From positions 138,273 to 202,272 of the forward strand of contig PLFX01000043.1 of assembly GCA_003138355.1 (NCBI GenBank): 64,000 nt of DNA, in the 5' to 3' direction. Source of the DNA: Solirubrobacterales bacterium. GTDB taxonomy: Bacteria > Actinomycetota > Thermoleophilia > Solirubrobacterales > Solirubrobacteraceae. Positions 1 through 7,908 of the stretch are shown here, in pieces. The translations under genes and the position numbers were made by a program. Each line of letters opens with the position of its first letter. Positions within the stretch are counted from its first letter, which is position 1. The notes below the pieces were generated by a model that saw only the letters and a program-made list of their open reading frames with translations, was not told the DNA's origin and made no database searches.

Positions 1-1
1 G

Positions 2-544
2 TTGGCGGACCCTTCACGGGCGATCATCTTTCACGGCTCGGGCGGCCATCCCGACGTGTGCTGGTACGGCTGGCTCGGAGCGCGGCTGCGAGCGCGCGGG
101 TACAGCGTCGAGCTGCCGCACTATCCCGGCCTCAACCGGGAACCGATCGCAAGCTTCCTGCCCGGGGTCATGGCGAGTCACAGCTTCGACAACCGAACCG
201 TGCTCGTCGGCCACTCCGGCGGCGCCGCATTACTGCTCGCGCTGCTCGAGCACCTCGAGACGGCCGTCGCGCAGGCGATCCTCGTCGCCGGCTACTGCAC
301 GCCGCCGAACGCGGCAGACGAGCCGGTCCTGCAGCAGAGCTACGACTGGGATGCGATTCGCGCCCACGCCGGGGACCTCTACTTCATCAACTCGGTCCGC
401 GACCCTTACGGGTGCGATGCCGAGCAGGGGCGGGCGATGTTCGACCGCCTCGGTGGCACCTTGATCGTGCGCAACGAAGGCCACTTCGGTGACGTCGACG
501 ACCCCCACCCCACTTTCGAGCTGCTCGACCGGCTGATCGCCTGA
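2..544 (+). CDS. RBBP9/YdeN-type alpha/beta serine hydrolase (5' end possibly cut)
   Basis: This is a small (about 180 residues) alpha/beta hydrolase of the RBBP9/YdeN type, a family of serine hydrolases whose substrates are mostly unknown. An N-terminal strand followed by HGSGG (residues 11-15) forms the oxyanion region. The nucleophile elbow is GHSGG with Ser72, and Asp134 and His161 (in NEGHFGD) complete a plausible triad. The length is normal for the family, so the protein looks nearly complete. The frame opens at a TTG at base 2, right at the window edge, so the true start could lie upstream. It is followed by a cluster of hairpins that probably ends the transcript. Confidence 0.85.
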   Translation: MADPSRAIIFHGSGGHPDVCWYGWLGARLRARGYSVELPHYPGLNREPIASFLPGVMASHSFDNRTVLVGHSGGAALLLALLEHLETAVAQAILVAGYCTPPNAADEPVLQQSYDWDAIRAHAGDLYFINSVRDPYGCDAEQGRAMFDRLGGTLIVRNEGHFGDVDDPHPTFELLDRLIA

Positions 545-549
545 GGCTC

Positions 550-604
550 GCTTCGATCAGCGAAGCTCGCTCGCGGGTTCGACCCGCTAGGTTTCGCGAC
601 CTAG
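550..604. terminator. three consecutive short hairpins after the hydrolase gene
   Basis: Three perfect 6-bp stems follow each other: GCTTCG/CGAAGC (550-566), GCGGGT/ACCCGC (573-587) and CTAGGT/ACCTAG (587-604). They fill the gap between the hydrolase stop and the next gene. No T-tract follows, so this is a candidate terminator or RNA-stability element rather than a classical intrinsic terminator. Confidence 0.45.
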
Positions 605-651
605 GCATCCCGTGAGGCGGATGCCCGAGGATCGCGAGAGAGGAGAAGCGC

Positions 652-972
652 ATGACGGAGTTCACCGGCTTGCGGACGCGACTGCGACCCGGGACCGAGG
701 AGGCCTACAAGCGGGCGCACGACGAGATCTGGCCCGAGCTGCTCGAAGCGCAGCGGGCCGTCGGGATCAAGCGCTGGCTGATCTTTCGCGATGGGCTCGA
801 CCTGTTCCACAGCGTCGAGGCCGACGACTTCGACGCCGCGATCGCGCAGCTCGAGCAAGACCCCACCGACCAGCGCTGGCAGGCCGAAATGGCGAAGTTC
901 GTGGAGGCGGAGCCAGATGCGCAGCGTCCGGCGTCAACGCGACTGACCCTCATCTACCACCGCGTGCCCTAG
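652..972 (+). CDS. rhaM: L-rhamnose mutarotase family protein
   Basis: This 106-residue protein matches the L-rhamnose mutarotase (RhaM) family, dimeric alpha/beta-barrel enzymes that interconvert the anomers of L-rhamnose or related sugars. Visible family features are the N-terminal RTRLRPG segment, the AHDEIWPEL motif with the catalytic His23, the IKRWLIFRDG strand and a C-terminal LIYH. The ATG is preceded by GAGAGAGGAGAAGCGC, a clear ribosome binding site. No other rhamnose genes are adjacent, so the physiological sugar is not certain. The gene stands alone between the hairpin cluster and a convergent esterase gene. Confidence 0.88.
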   Translation: MTEFTGLRTRLRPGTEEAYKRAHDEIWPELLEAQRAVGIKRWLIFRDGLDLFHSVEADDFDAAIAQLEQDPTDQRWQAEMAKFVEAEPDAQRPASTRLTLIYHRVP

Positions 973-981
973 CAGCACGCG

Positions 982-1872
982 TCAGTCGCGCGCGCAGTTG
1001 GCGAGCGCTGTGGCGTAGAACTGCAGGTAGTCGCCCCAGTGGCTGTTCCAGTAGTCCAGGCTGTGTGATCCGGGCCAAACGTGGAACTGAACGGAGCTAC
1101 CGTGCGCTCGCAATAGCTCGGCGAGCGTCGTGTCGGCGGCGCGGAACGGGTCCGCTGACCCGACGTCGAGCCAGACCGCCAGCCCGCGGTACGGGTCGTG
1201 GATGCGGGCGGCGGCGATGACGTCGTTGCGCGCGAAGTCCTCCGCGTTGTCGAAGGCGCCGGCGGCGCTCTCTCCCCCGCTCAGCCAGAGCGCCGCGGAG
1301 TGGCCGCCGACCGCGCAGAAGCGGCCGGGGTCAAGACGCGCGATGTTCAGGGCGCCGAAGCCGCCCATCGAAACGCCACCGATCGCGACGCGGGCGCCGT
1401 CCGCGTGAAGGCGGCTGATCGCCTGCGGGATCACCTCGCGCAACACATACGAGCCCCAAGCGCCGCCGGCGCGGTCATGCCAGTAAGAGTCGGCGCCGCC
1501 GTAGGGGAAGACGATGTCCGGAGCACGCTTTCCAAGCCGCGCCAGCGCCGCGAACAGCTGACCGTTGATGCTCGAGTTCTCATCCCCGCCTTTGCCGTGC
1601 AAGAACACGAGCAACGGCCGGCGCGAGCCGGTCGCGCCACCAGGGATCACCGCCGCCACGGGCAGCACCCGATGCACGAGCCGACTGTCGATCGTGAAGC
1701 GCACAACTCGCGCACCGCGCGTGGCGAGCCCAGGAACGAGGGCGGGCGCGCCAACGAGCGCGCCCAGGAGCACCGCGGCGAACACACCGACCGCGACCAG
1801 TCGCCGCCGGAGATATCTACCGCGGCGTTTCCCTCGCAACCCGCGTGATGCCGGCCGGGCAGCGCCAACCAC
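982..1872 (-). CDS. membrane-anchored or secreted esterase (esterase D / PF00756-like)
   Basis: This 296-residue alpha/beta hydrolase has an Arg-rich N-terminus and one hydrophobic segment (about residues 25-48), a signal anchor or signal peptide. The catalytic domain shows FLHGKGGDE (oxyanion loop, about 90-98), the nucleophile elbow GGVSMGGFG with Ser168, a likely acid Asp241 and His270 in WPGSHS. This arrangement fits the putative esterase family that includes feruloyl, mycolyl and acetyl-xylan esterases. It probably acts outside the membrane; the substrate is unknown. The start is GTG, 9 bp after the TetR gene stop and in the same direction, so the two are likely co-transcribed and the regulator may control it. 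Confidence 0.82.
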   Translation of the reverse strand: MVGAARPASRGLRGKRRGRYLRRRLVAVGVFAAVLLGALVGAPALVPGLATRGARVVRFTIDSRLVHRVLPVAAVIPGGATGSRRPLLVFLHGKGGDENSSINGQLFAALARLGKRAPDIVFPYGGADSYWHDRAGGAWGSYVLREVIPQAISRLHADGARVAIGGVSMGGFGALNIARLDPGRFCAVGGHSAALWLSGGESAAGAFDNAEDFARNDVIAAARIHDPYRGLAVWLDVGSADPFRAADTTLAELLRAHGSSVQFHVWPGSHSLDYWNSHWGDYLQFYATALANCARD

Positions 1873-1881
1873 GCGCCCAGC

Positions 1882-2523
1882 CTAACGGCGCGCTCTGCCC
1901 GAGCCCTCGGCGCGCTCACGGGCAAGACTCCCTGAGCTCACGCCGGCCACCAGTCGGCGGGCGGAGCGCTCGAGCGCGTCGGGCTCAATCCCGCTGAGCG
2001 TCCGCAGGCGGTAGATGACCGGCGGGGAGATCGCGGCGAGGATCATCCCGGCAAGTGCTTGGTGGTCGAGCTCCGGATCGATGTCGCGGAGCAATGCCGC
2101 CAGGTGGATCAGCAGCGTGCCGGCGACGCGCGTCGTCGGTTGGCCCGCAGCGCTCTCAGCGGCCATCACCGTGTCCATGTGAGTCGTCTGAAAGCGAACG
2201 ACTTCGACGACAAATGCCTCGAGGCGCTCGCCGGGCGGCGCGCCGGGGCCGAGCGGCGGCGGACCGCTCAAGATTGCGTCCTGAAGCTCGCGAGCGTAGT
2301 CCTCGAGCAGGGCGGCCGTTAGTCCGGCACGATCGCCGAAGCGGCGAAAGACGGTGCCCTTCCCGACGCCCGCGGCGGCGGCGACGGCCCCCATCGTCAG
2401 CGCCTCGAAGCCACCCTCCTCGAGCAGGCCACGGGCCGCGTCGAGGATGCGCTGGCGATTGGCCGCGGCATCGCGGCGCTCGGCCCGGCGCTCGCCGGCG
2501 ATCGGCAGCTCAATCGGTCGCAT
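1882..2523 (-). CDS. TetR family transcriptional regulator
   Basis: This is a 213-residue TetR-type repressor. The N-terminal helix-turn-helix (about residues 18-66) is typical: RQRILDAA, then GFEALTMGAVAAAAGVGKGT, then a VFRRFGDRAGL recognition-helix region. The rest is a helical ligand-binding domain. The ATG lies 6 nt downstream of TACACT on the minus strand (2530-2535), a leaderless arrangement with no Shine-Dalgarno sequence. It is divergent from the YceI gene, and two matching palindromes in the shared promoter are its probable operators, which would make it autoregulatory. The esterase gene follows in the same direction. Confidence 0.92.
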   Translation of the reverse strand: MRPIELPIAGERRAERRDAAANRQRILDAARGLLEEGGFEALTMGAVAAAAGVGKGTVFRRFGDRAGLTAALLEDYARELQDAILSGPPPLGPGAPPGERLEAFVVEVVRFQTTHMDTVMAAESAAGQPTTRVAGTLLIHLAALLRDIDPELDHQALAGMILAAISPPVIYRLRTLSGIEPDALERSARRLVAGVSSGSLARERAEGSGRARR

Positions 2524-2541
2524 GACCCAAGTGTAGCTAAC

Positions 2542-2590
2542 CGGACCGACGGTCCGAACGTGCTATCGTGATAAGCGGACCATCGGTCCG
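2542..2590. promoter_or_regulatory. paired TetR operators in the divergent TetR/YceI promoter
   Basis: Two 15-bp palindromes share the half-site CGGACC: CGGACCGACGGTCCG at 2542-2556 and CGGACCATCGGTCCG at 2576-2590. Their centres are 34 bp apart, about three helical turns. The first covers the expected -35 region of the leaderless TetR promoter (-10 TACACT at 2530-2535) and both lie upstream of the YceI gene. This is what a TetR operator for both directions should look like; binding by the adjacent TetR is inference. Confidence 0.85.
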
Positions 2591-2617
2591 AAACAATCAC
2601 TCAAATGGAGGGACACC

Positions 2618-3163
2618 ATGGAAACCCAAACCAGCACCATCCAAGCCCCGACCACCACACTCAGCGGCGACTGGCGCGTCGACCCGGGCCGCAGCCGCGT
2701 TCGCTTCCATACCCGCGCCATGTTCGGCCTGCTTCCCGTGCTTGGCCGTTTCGAGCGCTTCGGGGGTGCGCTCCACGTCGCGGATACGGGTCAGGCCACC
2801 GGCGACCTGCGCATCGAATCCGCAAGCATCCGAACCGGCATCAGTAAGCGCGATGGCCACCTGCGGACCGAGGACTTCTTCCACGCCGACGCTTATCCGT
2901 ACCTGACCTTCAAGCTGACCGGGCTGCGCACCGGCAGCGACATCGGCGAGGTGACCGGCACGCTCGGCATCCGTGGGAAGACGCTGCCGATCCGGGCGCG
3001 CGCCGCGATCGCCGACGCCGATTCAGAGCTTCAAATCGACGCGCGTTTCCCGGTCGATCACGACGCGGCCGGCCTCGGCTGGGCGAAGCCGGGCCTGATT
3101 CGCAAGGTCATCGACGCCGACGTCCAGCTCACGCTGACGCGCGAGACGGCAAACGACGTGTAG
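2618..3163 (+). CDS. YceI family lipocalin-like protein
   Basis: This is a 181-residue YceI-family protein, a beta-barrel fold that binds polyisoprenoid-type lipids. Family features include the GDWRVDPGRSRVRFHTRAM opening, SIRTGISKRDGHLR, DFFHADAYPYLTF and VTGTLGIRGKTLPI. No signal peptide is visible, so it is probably cytoplasmic. The start ATG follows AATGGAGGGACACC, a good ribosome binding site. It is divergent from the TetR gene and sits directly behind the paired operators, so it is probably a repressed, ligand-inducible gene. A broken reductase fragment starts at the base after its stop codon. Confidence 0.9.
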   Translation: METQTSTIQAPTTTLSGDWRVDPGRSRVRFHTRAMFGLLPVLGRFERFGGALHVADTGQATGDLRIESASIRTGISKRDGHLRTEDFFHADAYPYLTFKLTGLRTGSDIGEVTGTLGIRGKTLPIRARAAIADADSELQIDARFPVDHDAAGLGWAKPGLIRKVIDADVQLTLTRETANDV

Positions 3164-3457
3164 GTGATCGCGGAATTGCGAGTGCCGCTCGCGAACGGCC
3201 GCTGGTTTCCTTTCAGTAGCACTTACTTCGTCGATCCAACTTTCAGCGCCGGCACGCCGACGATGCTGATCGCGGGCGACGATGCCGAGGCAAAGCGCGT
3301 TGTCGGCGACATACTCGTCGACTTCGGCTGGCCTGAGCCGATCGATCTCGGCGGGATCGAGGGATCACGCGAGCTCGAGGTGATCTGCATTGCCTGGGTC
3401 AAGATCGGCGGCGTACGCGGCGCCTGGGACCACGGTTTCTCCCTACTCGCGGGATGA
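3164..3457 (+). pseudogene. C-terminal fragment of an F420/NADP reductase-like oxidoreductase
   Basis: The 97-residue product resembles only the C-terminal part of the NAD(P)-binding oxidoreductase family that includes NADPH-dependent F420 reductase-like proteins. Recognisable parts are AGDDAEAKRVV, LGWP-type PIDLGGIEGSRELE and a tail ending WDHGFSLL. The N-terminal Rossmann fold with its GxGxxG is missing. The frame opens with GTG immediately after the YceI stop, so it may still be translated, but it cannot be a complete enzyme. I infer a truncated remnant, perhaps once joined to the YceI operon. Confidence 0.65.
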
Positions 3458-3670
3458 GCGTTCGCGTGATCTCGCCGGCGCCGCGCTACCGGCTGAGCCG
3501 GCCGCCAAGATGCGGCGTAGCAAGTACAAATCGAGGACCAGGGGCGCGACGAACGCGAGGCCCCACCAACGTCCTGTGGCGCAGAGCACGATGACGACGG
3601 CTGTGATCCAAACGGCCAGCAGCAGCCGGATCACCAGCGATGACTTCCGGTGTCGCAGATCCCAGTTCAT
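3443..3670 (-). CDS. small two-helix membrane protein
   Basis: The 75-residue product has a charged start (MNWDLRHRKSS), two hydrophobic segments (about residues 11-29 and 31-45) and a basic, Ala/Ser-rich tail. The longer upstream frame is Arg-rich and looks non-coding, so the internal ATG was chosen; TACCGT lies 9 nt before it and could be a -10 element for a leaderless message. The function is unknown. Its 3' end overlaps the reductase fragment on the other strand, and its 5' side abuts a GNAT remnant, so it may itself be a relic. Confidence 0.5.
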   Translation of the reverse strand: MNWDLRHRKSSLVIRLLLAVWITAVVIVLCATGRWWGLAFVAPLVLDLYLLRRILAAGSAGSAAPARSRERSSRE

Positions 3671-3711
3671 CGTTGCCGCACGGTACTGGTAGCGGCGCGC
3701 TGGCGCCGGCG

Positions 3712-3912
3712 CGAATCGCGCTGCGCCTGACGCGAGCGCGCATGGCGTGGGCGTTCGAGCGTGCGCCCGAAGTGTGGGACTTGGGCAACACTCGCAACGC
3801 GCCATCGCTCGCGTTACACGCGAAGGTCGGCTTCGTCGAGGTGACGCAAGGCTTCTTCTGCCGGGACGTCTCCTTCGCGGGCGGCGTTGGGGTATTGGGA
3901 CGCGCCAAACTT
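3712..3912 (+). pseudogene. C-terminal fragment of a GNAT acetyltransferase
   Basis: The translated segment reads like the end of a GNAT N-acetyltransferase. It has an RIALRLTRARMAWAF helix after the lost acetyl-CoA loop, a strand leading to N-x-RNAPSLALHAKVGF (the usual NxxAxxLYxKxGF-type motif) and FVEVTQGFF. The core strands and the Q/RxxGxG/A acetyl-CoA loop are absent upstream, where the frame runs into unrelated sequence. It is a decayed fragment with no visible start site of its own. Confidence 0.6.
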
Positions 3913-4036
3913 GACGGCGCGGCAAGCCGGCCGACCCACTGACTGCCCGCAAGCGCGGGCGCTATCGAGCTGCATGGCCCGCAGAACCGTGCGGGGCTGC
4001 TCCTACGAAACGCCGTCCACGACTACAGCCCGTACT

Positions 4037-4222
4037 TCACTGGTCAAGGTTCACTCGGCGGCGCGTTGCGATCCCGAGCTTCTCCAGCTCGCGGGCCGCC
4101 CGAAGCTCGCGGGCTTCCTTGTGTGCCGCCTCGTTGCGCGCGGCGATCTCATCCCTGACATCGCTGAACGTCGTGACAGACGTCGAAAGAACATGCTCCG
4201 ACTCGGAGGGCTTCTTGGCCAT
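4037..4222 (-). CDS. small charged helical protein of unknown function
   Basis: The 61-residue protein starts MAKKPSESEH and ends with a strongly charged helix rich in Glu, Arg and Ala (RDEIAARNEAAHKEARELR), probably a coiled coil. The ATG is 9 nt downstream of AAGGAG, which fixes the start inside a longer open frame. I do not recognise a family. It points away from the GrpB gene, with about 295 bp between their starts. Confidence 0.55.
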   Translation of the reverse strand: MAKKPSESEHVLSTSVTTFSDVRDEIAARNEAAHKEARELRAARELEKLGIATRRRVNLDQ

Positions 4223-4517
4223 TCCGTTGCACTCCTTGGGCTCTTCCGGAAGACCGGGCCACAGAGGAAATGCGAGAGCGCAACACCCAGCTGTGGAGCT
4301 ACCGACCCAGTCTAGCGGAGCCAACAGCGCCGCTCCAGCGCTGCGACCCCGGATCCTTCGACGGCTCCGGTCGCCCCCATCCGCGCGCGAGCCGACCGAC
4401 GCGGCTGCTGTTCGCGCGTTGGCGGCACCACGAGGGACGCCACTGAGGCGGTCGCTCTGGTCTGATTGCAGGCGTGTCGGACCGCGCGAGCGCCGTGCGG
4501 TGGCCTACCGTCTGTGT

Positions 4518-5090
4518 ATGCGCCAGCGGGATATTGGCGAGCGGGACGTTGGTGGCGGCGGCTACGTCGGCGAGGAACCTGTGCGGATGGTGACCTACGA
4601 TCCCGCGTGGCCCGCGCGTTTCGACGAGGAGCGCACAGCGTTGACCTCTGCTATCGGTGACTGGGTTGTCGGCGGTATCCACCACGTGGGCAGCACGTCT
4701 GTTCCGGGTCTTGAGTCCAAGCCGGTGATCGACATCCTCGTCGGTGTTCAGGGTCTGGGGGCCTCGCGGCCTTGCTTTGATCGGCTGCGCGATCTCGGGT
4801 ACGTGTACGCGCCGTATCGCAGTGACGAGATGCACTGGTTCTGCAAGCCGGATCCGAGTCGGCGCACGCACCACCTGCACCTGGTGCCGGTCGACTCGCC
4901 GCGGTTTCGCGAGGAACTCGCGTTTCGCGACTATCTGCGCGGTCACCGCGACGCCGCGGAGCGATACGGCGCGTTGAAGCGCGCGTTAGCGCAGGAGTTT
5001 CGCAACGACCGCGAGGCATACACAAACGCGAAGGCCGAATTCATCCAAGCGACCGTGACACGCGCCCTCGACGAGCTCGGCCGCGCCTGA
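4518..5090 (+). CDS. GrpB family nucleotidyltransferase-fold protein
   Basis: The 190-residue protein belongs to the GrpB/UPF0157 family, which has a nucleotidyltransferase-like fold and is often found fused to dephospho-CoA kinase. Clear marks are VRMVTYDPAWPARFDEER, HHVGSTSVPGLESKPVIDILVGV (the GSTSVPG and KPxIDI motifs), and HLHLVPVDSPRFREELAFRDYLR. The ATG was chosen because TACCGT at 4506-4511 lies exactly 6 nt upstream, a leaderless -10 arrangement seen elsewhere in this window. A GTG at 4581 is an alternative. The biochemical role of stand-alone GrpB proteins is not settled. Confidence 0.85.
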   Translation: MRQRDIGERDVGGGGYVGEEPVRMVTYDPAWPARFDEERTALTSAIGDWVVGGIHHVGSTSVPGLESKPVIDILVGVQGLGASRPCFDRLRDLGYVYAPYRSDEMHWFCKPDPSRRTHHLHLVPVDSPRFREELAFRDYLRGHRDAAERYGALKRALAQEFRNDREAYTNAKAEFIQATVTRALDELGRA

Positions 5091-5265
5091 CTGACGCACG
5101 CGGCTCCGTTTCGCGCAACGGGCCGATGTCGCCGGGCTGGTGGCGCGTTGCCGGTCCCAGATTGCGCCAGCGGTGCTGGGGCGGCTGTCTTGTGGATTGC
5201 GCGATTGCTGCACGGCGGGCAGTGGCGGTGTGGCGGCGTGATGGTGGTTGGCGGTGGCGGGCGTG

Positions 5266-6297
5266 TTACTCGGTGGCGCCGGTGGCGGGTGAGCGTGCGG
5301 GCGTGATGCCGGGGACCAGCTCGCGGCTGAGTGTTGTGCCGGTTGCGGTCTGTTGGGTGACGATGATCTGGCCGGCTCGTTGGGGGAGCGTGAATGCGAA
5401 CACTCCGTCGCGGACGAGGGCTAGCCGGCTTGGCGTGTCGGGTTTGCCGTTGCGGGCTGGCTGGATCCTTACGCGTGCTGCGCCGGTAATGGCGATGCCC
5501 ATGTAGATCGTTGGTGTGCAGCGAGGGGTGTGGTGCGGTGTGTCGGGATAACAGGCGCTGGCCTGGCTGACGATGCCGGTGGGGAGCGTCGTGCCGGGGG
5601 CGACAGGGATGCCGGCGCCGGCCCCGCTTCCGTATCGTGGCGCGCCGTGCTGTCCGCTCGGAATCGTTTCGAGTGCGAGGGTTTGGACTCCGGGCCGTGT
5701 GCTGAGGTCGGTCTCGATCGTGTGAGCGACGGTCGCGCGGAGCTTCGCCGATGGCCTGGGTCGCAGTCTCGTGAGCGTTGCGAGTCGAGCGTTCTCGCAC
5801 TGTGTGGGGCTGATCGCTTCGACGGGGTAGCGGCCCCGGTTGACGAACATGACGACCCGGATGCCGCCGGGGAAGCTGATTTCTCGGATCGTGTGCACGA
5901 GGATCGTGCCGCCCTGCTCTTCGGCGAGGCGCAGCGCGGCGGTGGATGGGGGCGCGTGCGGCACAGTGGCGAGTTGCGGGATCGTCGCGGTAATCCCGCG
6001 AGCGGGCGCCGCATCACTGAGCACGGCGTGCTGGAACGCAACGATCCGGCAAGCGGGCGTGTGCTTCGTCGCGTCAAGGACGCGGCCGAAGAGCTTCTGT
6101 GCGGCGCTCTCGCCAGGCCGGATCACGATCACCGTCGCAGCAGCAGCCGCCGCGAGCACGAGCGGTGCGAGCGCGAACACGAGCGCACGACGCGAGCGCC
6201 AGCGAGCGAACCCCAACCGCTCGCCCCTGTCTGCGGTGTTCCCAGCGCGACTGATCGCGTCGAGTAGTTGCTGTTCGAGCTGATCAAAACCACTCAT
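5266..6297 (-). CDS. membrane-anchored protein coupled to an ECF sigma factor (possible anti-sigma role)
   Basis: This 343-residue protein has a short cytoplasmic N-terminus (MSGFDQLEQQLLDAIS, about 38 residues), one transmembrane helix (about residues 40-60) and a large external domain with a few cysteines and no motif I recognise. Its ATG overlaps the sigma factor stop (ATGA), so the two are translationally coupled. This layout is that of membrane anti-sigma factors, but no HxxxCxxC zinc anti-sigma motif is present, so the role is inference from context and topology. Codon use looks native. Confidence 0.7.
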   Translation of the reverse strand: MSGFDQLEQQLLDAISRAGNTADRGERLGFARWRSRRALVFALAPLVLAAAAAATVIVIRPGESAAQKLFGRVLDATKHTPACRIVAFQHAVLSDAAPARGITATIPQLATVPHAPPSTAALRLAEEQGGTILVHTIREISFPGGIRVVMFVNRGRYPVEAISPTQCENARLATLTRLRPRPSAKLRATVAHTIETDLSTRPGVQTLALETIPSGQHGAPRYGSGAGAGIPVAPGTTLPTGIVSQASACYPDTPHHTPRCTPTIYMGIAITGAARVRIQPARNGKPDTPSRLALVRDGVFAFTLPQRAGQIIVTQQTATGTTLSRELVPGITPARSPATGATE

Positions 6298-6857
6298 GCC
6301 GTTTCCTCCAATCGCTTACGCAGGCGGCGCAGACCGCGGTGCACGCGCTGGCGCACGACAGCCTCAGAGCAGGACAGCTCGCGCGCGATCGCCTCGTAGG
6401 GGCGCTCGTCCAGAACGCGCGCGCTAATCGCAGCCTGCTGCTCAGCGGACAACTCGCCCAGCAGCAACATCAGCCGCTCGCGATCGGCGAGTGACGCGAG
6501 ATCGTCAACGCGCGCGAGATCCGCATCTTCGAGGATGACGCGCTCAAGACCGAGCCGTGTCCGCGCCGATGACTCGACGCGCGCGCGGCGCAGGCTGTCG
6601 GCCAGCTTGTGCTCAGCGATCGCAAACAGCCAGCCGGCGGCCGGACCGCGCTCGGGATCGAACCTGCCACATCCCGAGACAACGGCCGCAAACGTCTCCG
6701 CAGTCAGATCAAAGGCGACCTCCGGAACCCCAACGCGGCGCAAGTGAAACCCGACGACCTGCGGCAACCAGCGCCGATAGAACGCCTCGAACGCCGCCTG
6801 CTCACCACGCGCGGCCGCCATCAGCAACCGCCCATCATCAACCGCGTCGCTCACCAC
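6294..6857 (-). CDS. ECF-family RNA polymerase sigma factor
   Basis: This is a sigma-70 family ECF factor of about 187 residues. Region 2 is seen in FEAFYRRWLPQVVGFHLRR and DLTAETFAAVV, followed by a WLFAIAEHKLADSLRR segment. Region 4 is the helix-turn-helix LSAEQQAAISARVLDERPYEAIARELSCSEAVVRQRVHRGLRRLRKRL. Two adjacent GTG codons (6857, 6854) follow AAGGA at a good distance, which sets the start inside a longer frame. The stop overlaps the start of the membrane-anchored downstream gene (ATGA), suggesting a sigma/anti-sigma pair. Confidence 0.88.
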   Translation of the reverse strand: MVSDAVDDGRLLMAAARGEQAAFEAFYRRWLPQVVGFHLRRVGVPEVAFDLTAETFAAVVSGCGRFDPERGPAAGWLFAIAEHKLADSLRRARVESSARTRLGLERVILEDADLARVDDLASLADRERLMLLLGELSAEQQAAISARVLDERPYEAIARELSCSEAVVRQRVHRGLRRLRKRLEETA

Positions 6858-7160
6858 ACCCAGTCCTTCGCACGCCGCGAGCTTCTGTGACAGCCTCGCA
6901 CACGCCGGCCGCACCAACGCCCGGGGCGCCGTTGATCCGGCGCTGCTCTTCTGCTCGTGAGCACGCGCCTGGTCACGGGCTTGGGCCTTCTCGCGGCGGC
7001 AGCGAGAGCGGCTGGGGTTGCTCAGCCGGCCGCCTAGGATGCCCCAGAGCAGCCAGTGACCGCGGCGGTCGCGGGAAAGCAAGCGAGACCCTGCCTCCGA
7101 GACGCGGACATGCCTATGCTCAGAACCACGCACGAACGTGTTGCCGTGACTGAGCTCCAG
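6858..7160. other. intergenic stretch before the sigma factor gene, no gene seen
   Basis: About 300 bp separate the sigma factor start from the end of the secreted-protein gene upstream, both on the minus strand. The sigma frame stays open through it, but the translation is Arg/Ala-rich and unlike a protein. The region presumably holds the sigma operon promoter. No clear -35/-10 pair, repeat or RNA was recognised. Confidence 0.4.
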
Positions 7161-7697
7161 TCAATGGATGTAGTAGATCAGTGCGTGTCCGCGACGGTCG
7201 AGCAGGAAGACCTGTGAGACGCAGTCGCCGCAACGCGGGGGGTGTGTCTGGCGTGGGCCGACGCCAACGAGGAGCGACTTCGAGACGAGCGCCTGTCCGC
7301 AAGAGAAGCGGACGATGACCGCGTAGTCGCTGCGCGACGCGAGCTCGGAGCCGTAGATCGCCGTCACCTCACTGGTTGCTCCGGTGCTAGAGGTGCGTTT
7401 GCTCCACACATGGCGCGCCTGTGGCCACCAGGCGCGATCGGAGTTGCGCAGGTCTGTCGCTTCACTGATGAGCAGGTAGCTTCGCGCGATCTTGACCGCG
7501 CTGACCTGTCCGGCGGTTGTGAACGCTTGCAAGCCCGCGGGGTTTGGGCAGGTCGCGAGCGCGCCGCCGCGCGAGTGCACCGGTGCGGGATAGATCGACG
7601 GCGGAAACGATCCGGAGGCATCAGCGACGGTCCCCCCGAACGCTGCGGCCGCCACGGCTAACCCAACGGCCGAGACTCGCCGCAACACGGTACGCAT
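7161..7697 (-). CDS. secreted protein of unknown function
   Basis: The 178-residue product opens with a signal peptide (MRTVLRR, hydrophobic AVGLAVAAAAFGG, likely cleavage after VADA at about residue 26). The mature part contains cysteines (ATCPNPAG, FSCGQ, PRCGDC) that may form disulfides, and ends with a FLLDRRGHALIYYIH tail. The chosen ATG directly precedes the signal peptide; the longer frame upstream is not protein-like. No family is recognised. It lies upstream of, and in the same direction as, the sigma operon. Confidence 0.65.
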   Translation of the reverse strand: MRTVLRRVSAVGLAVAAAAFGGTVADASGSFPPSIYPAPVHSRGGALATCPNPAGLQAFTTAGQVSAVKIARSYLLISEATDLRNSDRAWWPQARHVWSKRTSSTGATSEVTAIYGSELASRSDYAVIVRFSCGQALVSKSLLVGVGPRQTHPPRCGDCVSQVFLLDRRGHALIYYIH

Positions 7698-7908
7698 CGT
7701 GCAGCCAACGCTACGCCGCGCGGCGCATCGGCACAACACGCCGTGAGAAGGGATGCGGCTCCCAAGGCGCCCGTGCGAAGGACGCTGACGATCGCCATTC
7801 GCGCAAGGGAGCCACGCGATGCCGCGACGCGGAGGCTGCTGCTCCCGCAAATTGCGACAGCGACCTAGCCGCGATAATTCAAATGTCCCTGCGTCGATGG
7901 AGGAGCCT

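Noticed and set aside
4299..4946. Long minus-strand frame opposite the GrpB gene
   Set aside because: The translation is Arg/Pro/His-rich without motifs and follows the codon-position shadow of the clearly recognisable GrpB protein on the other strand.
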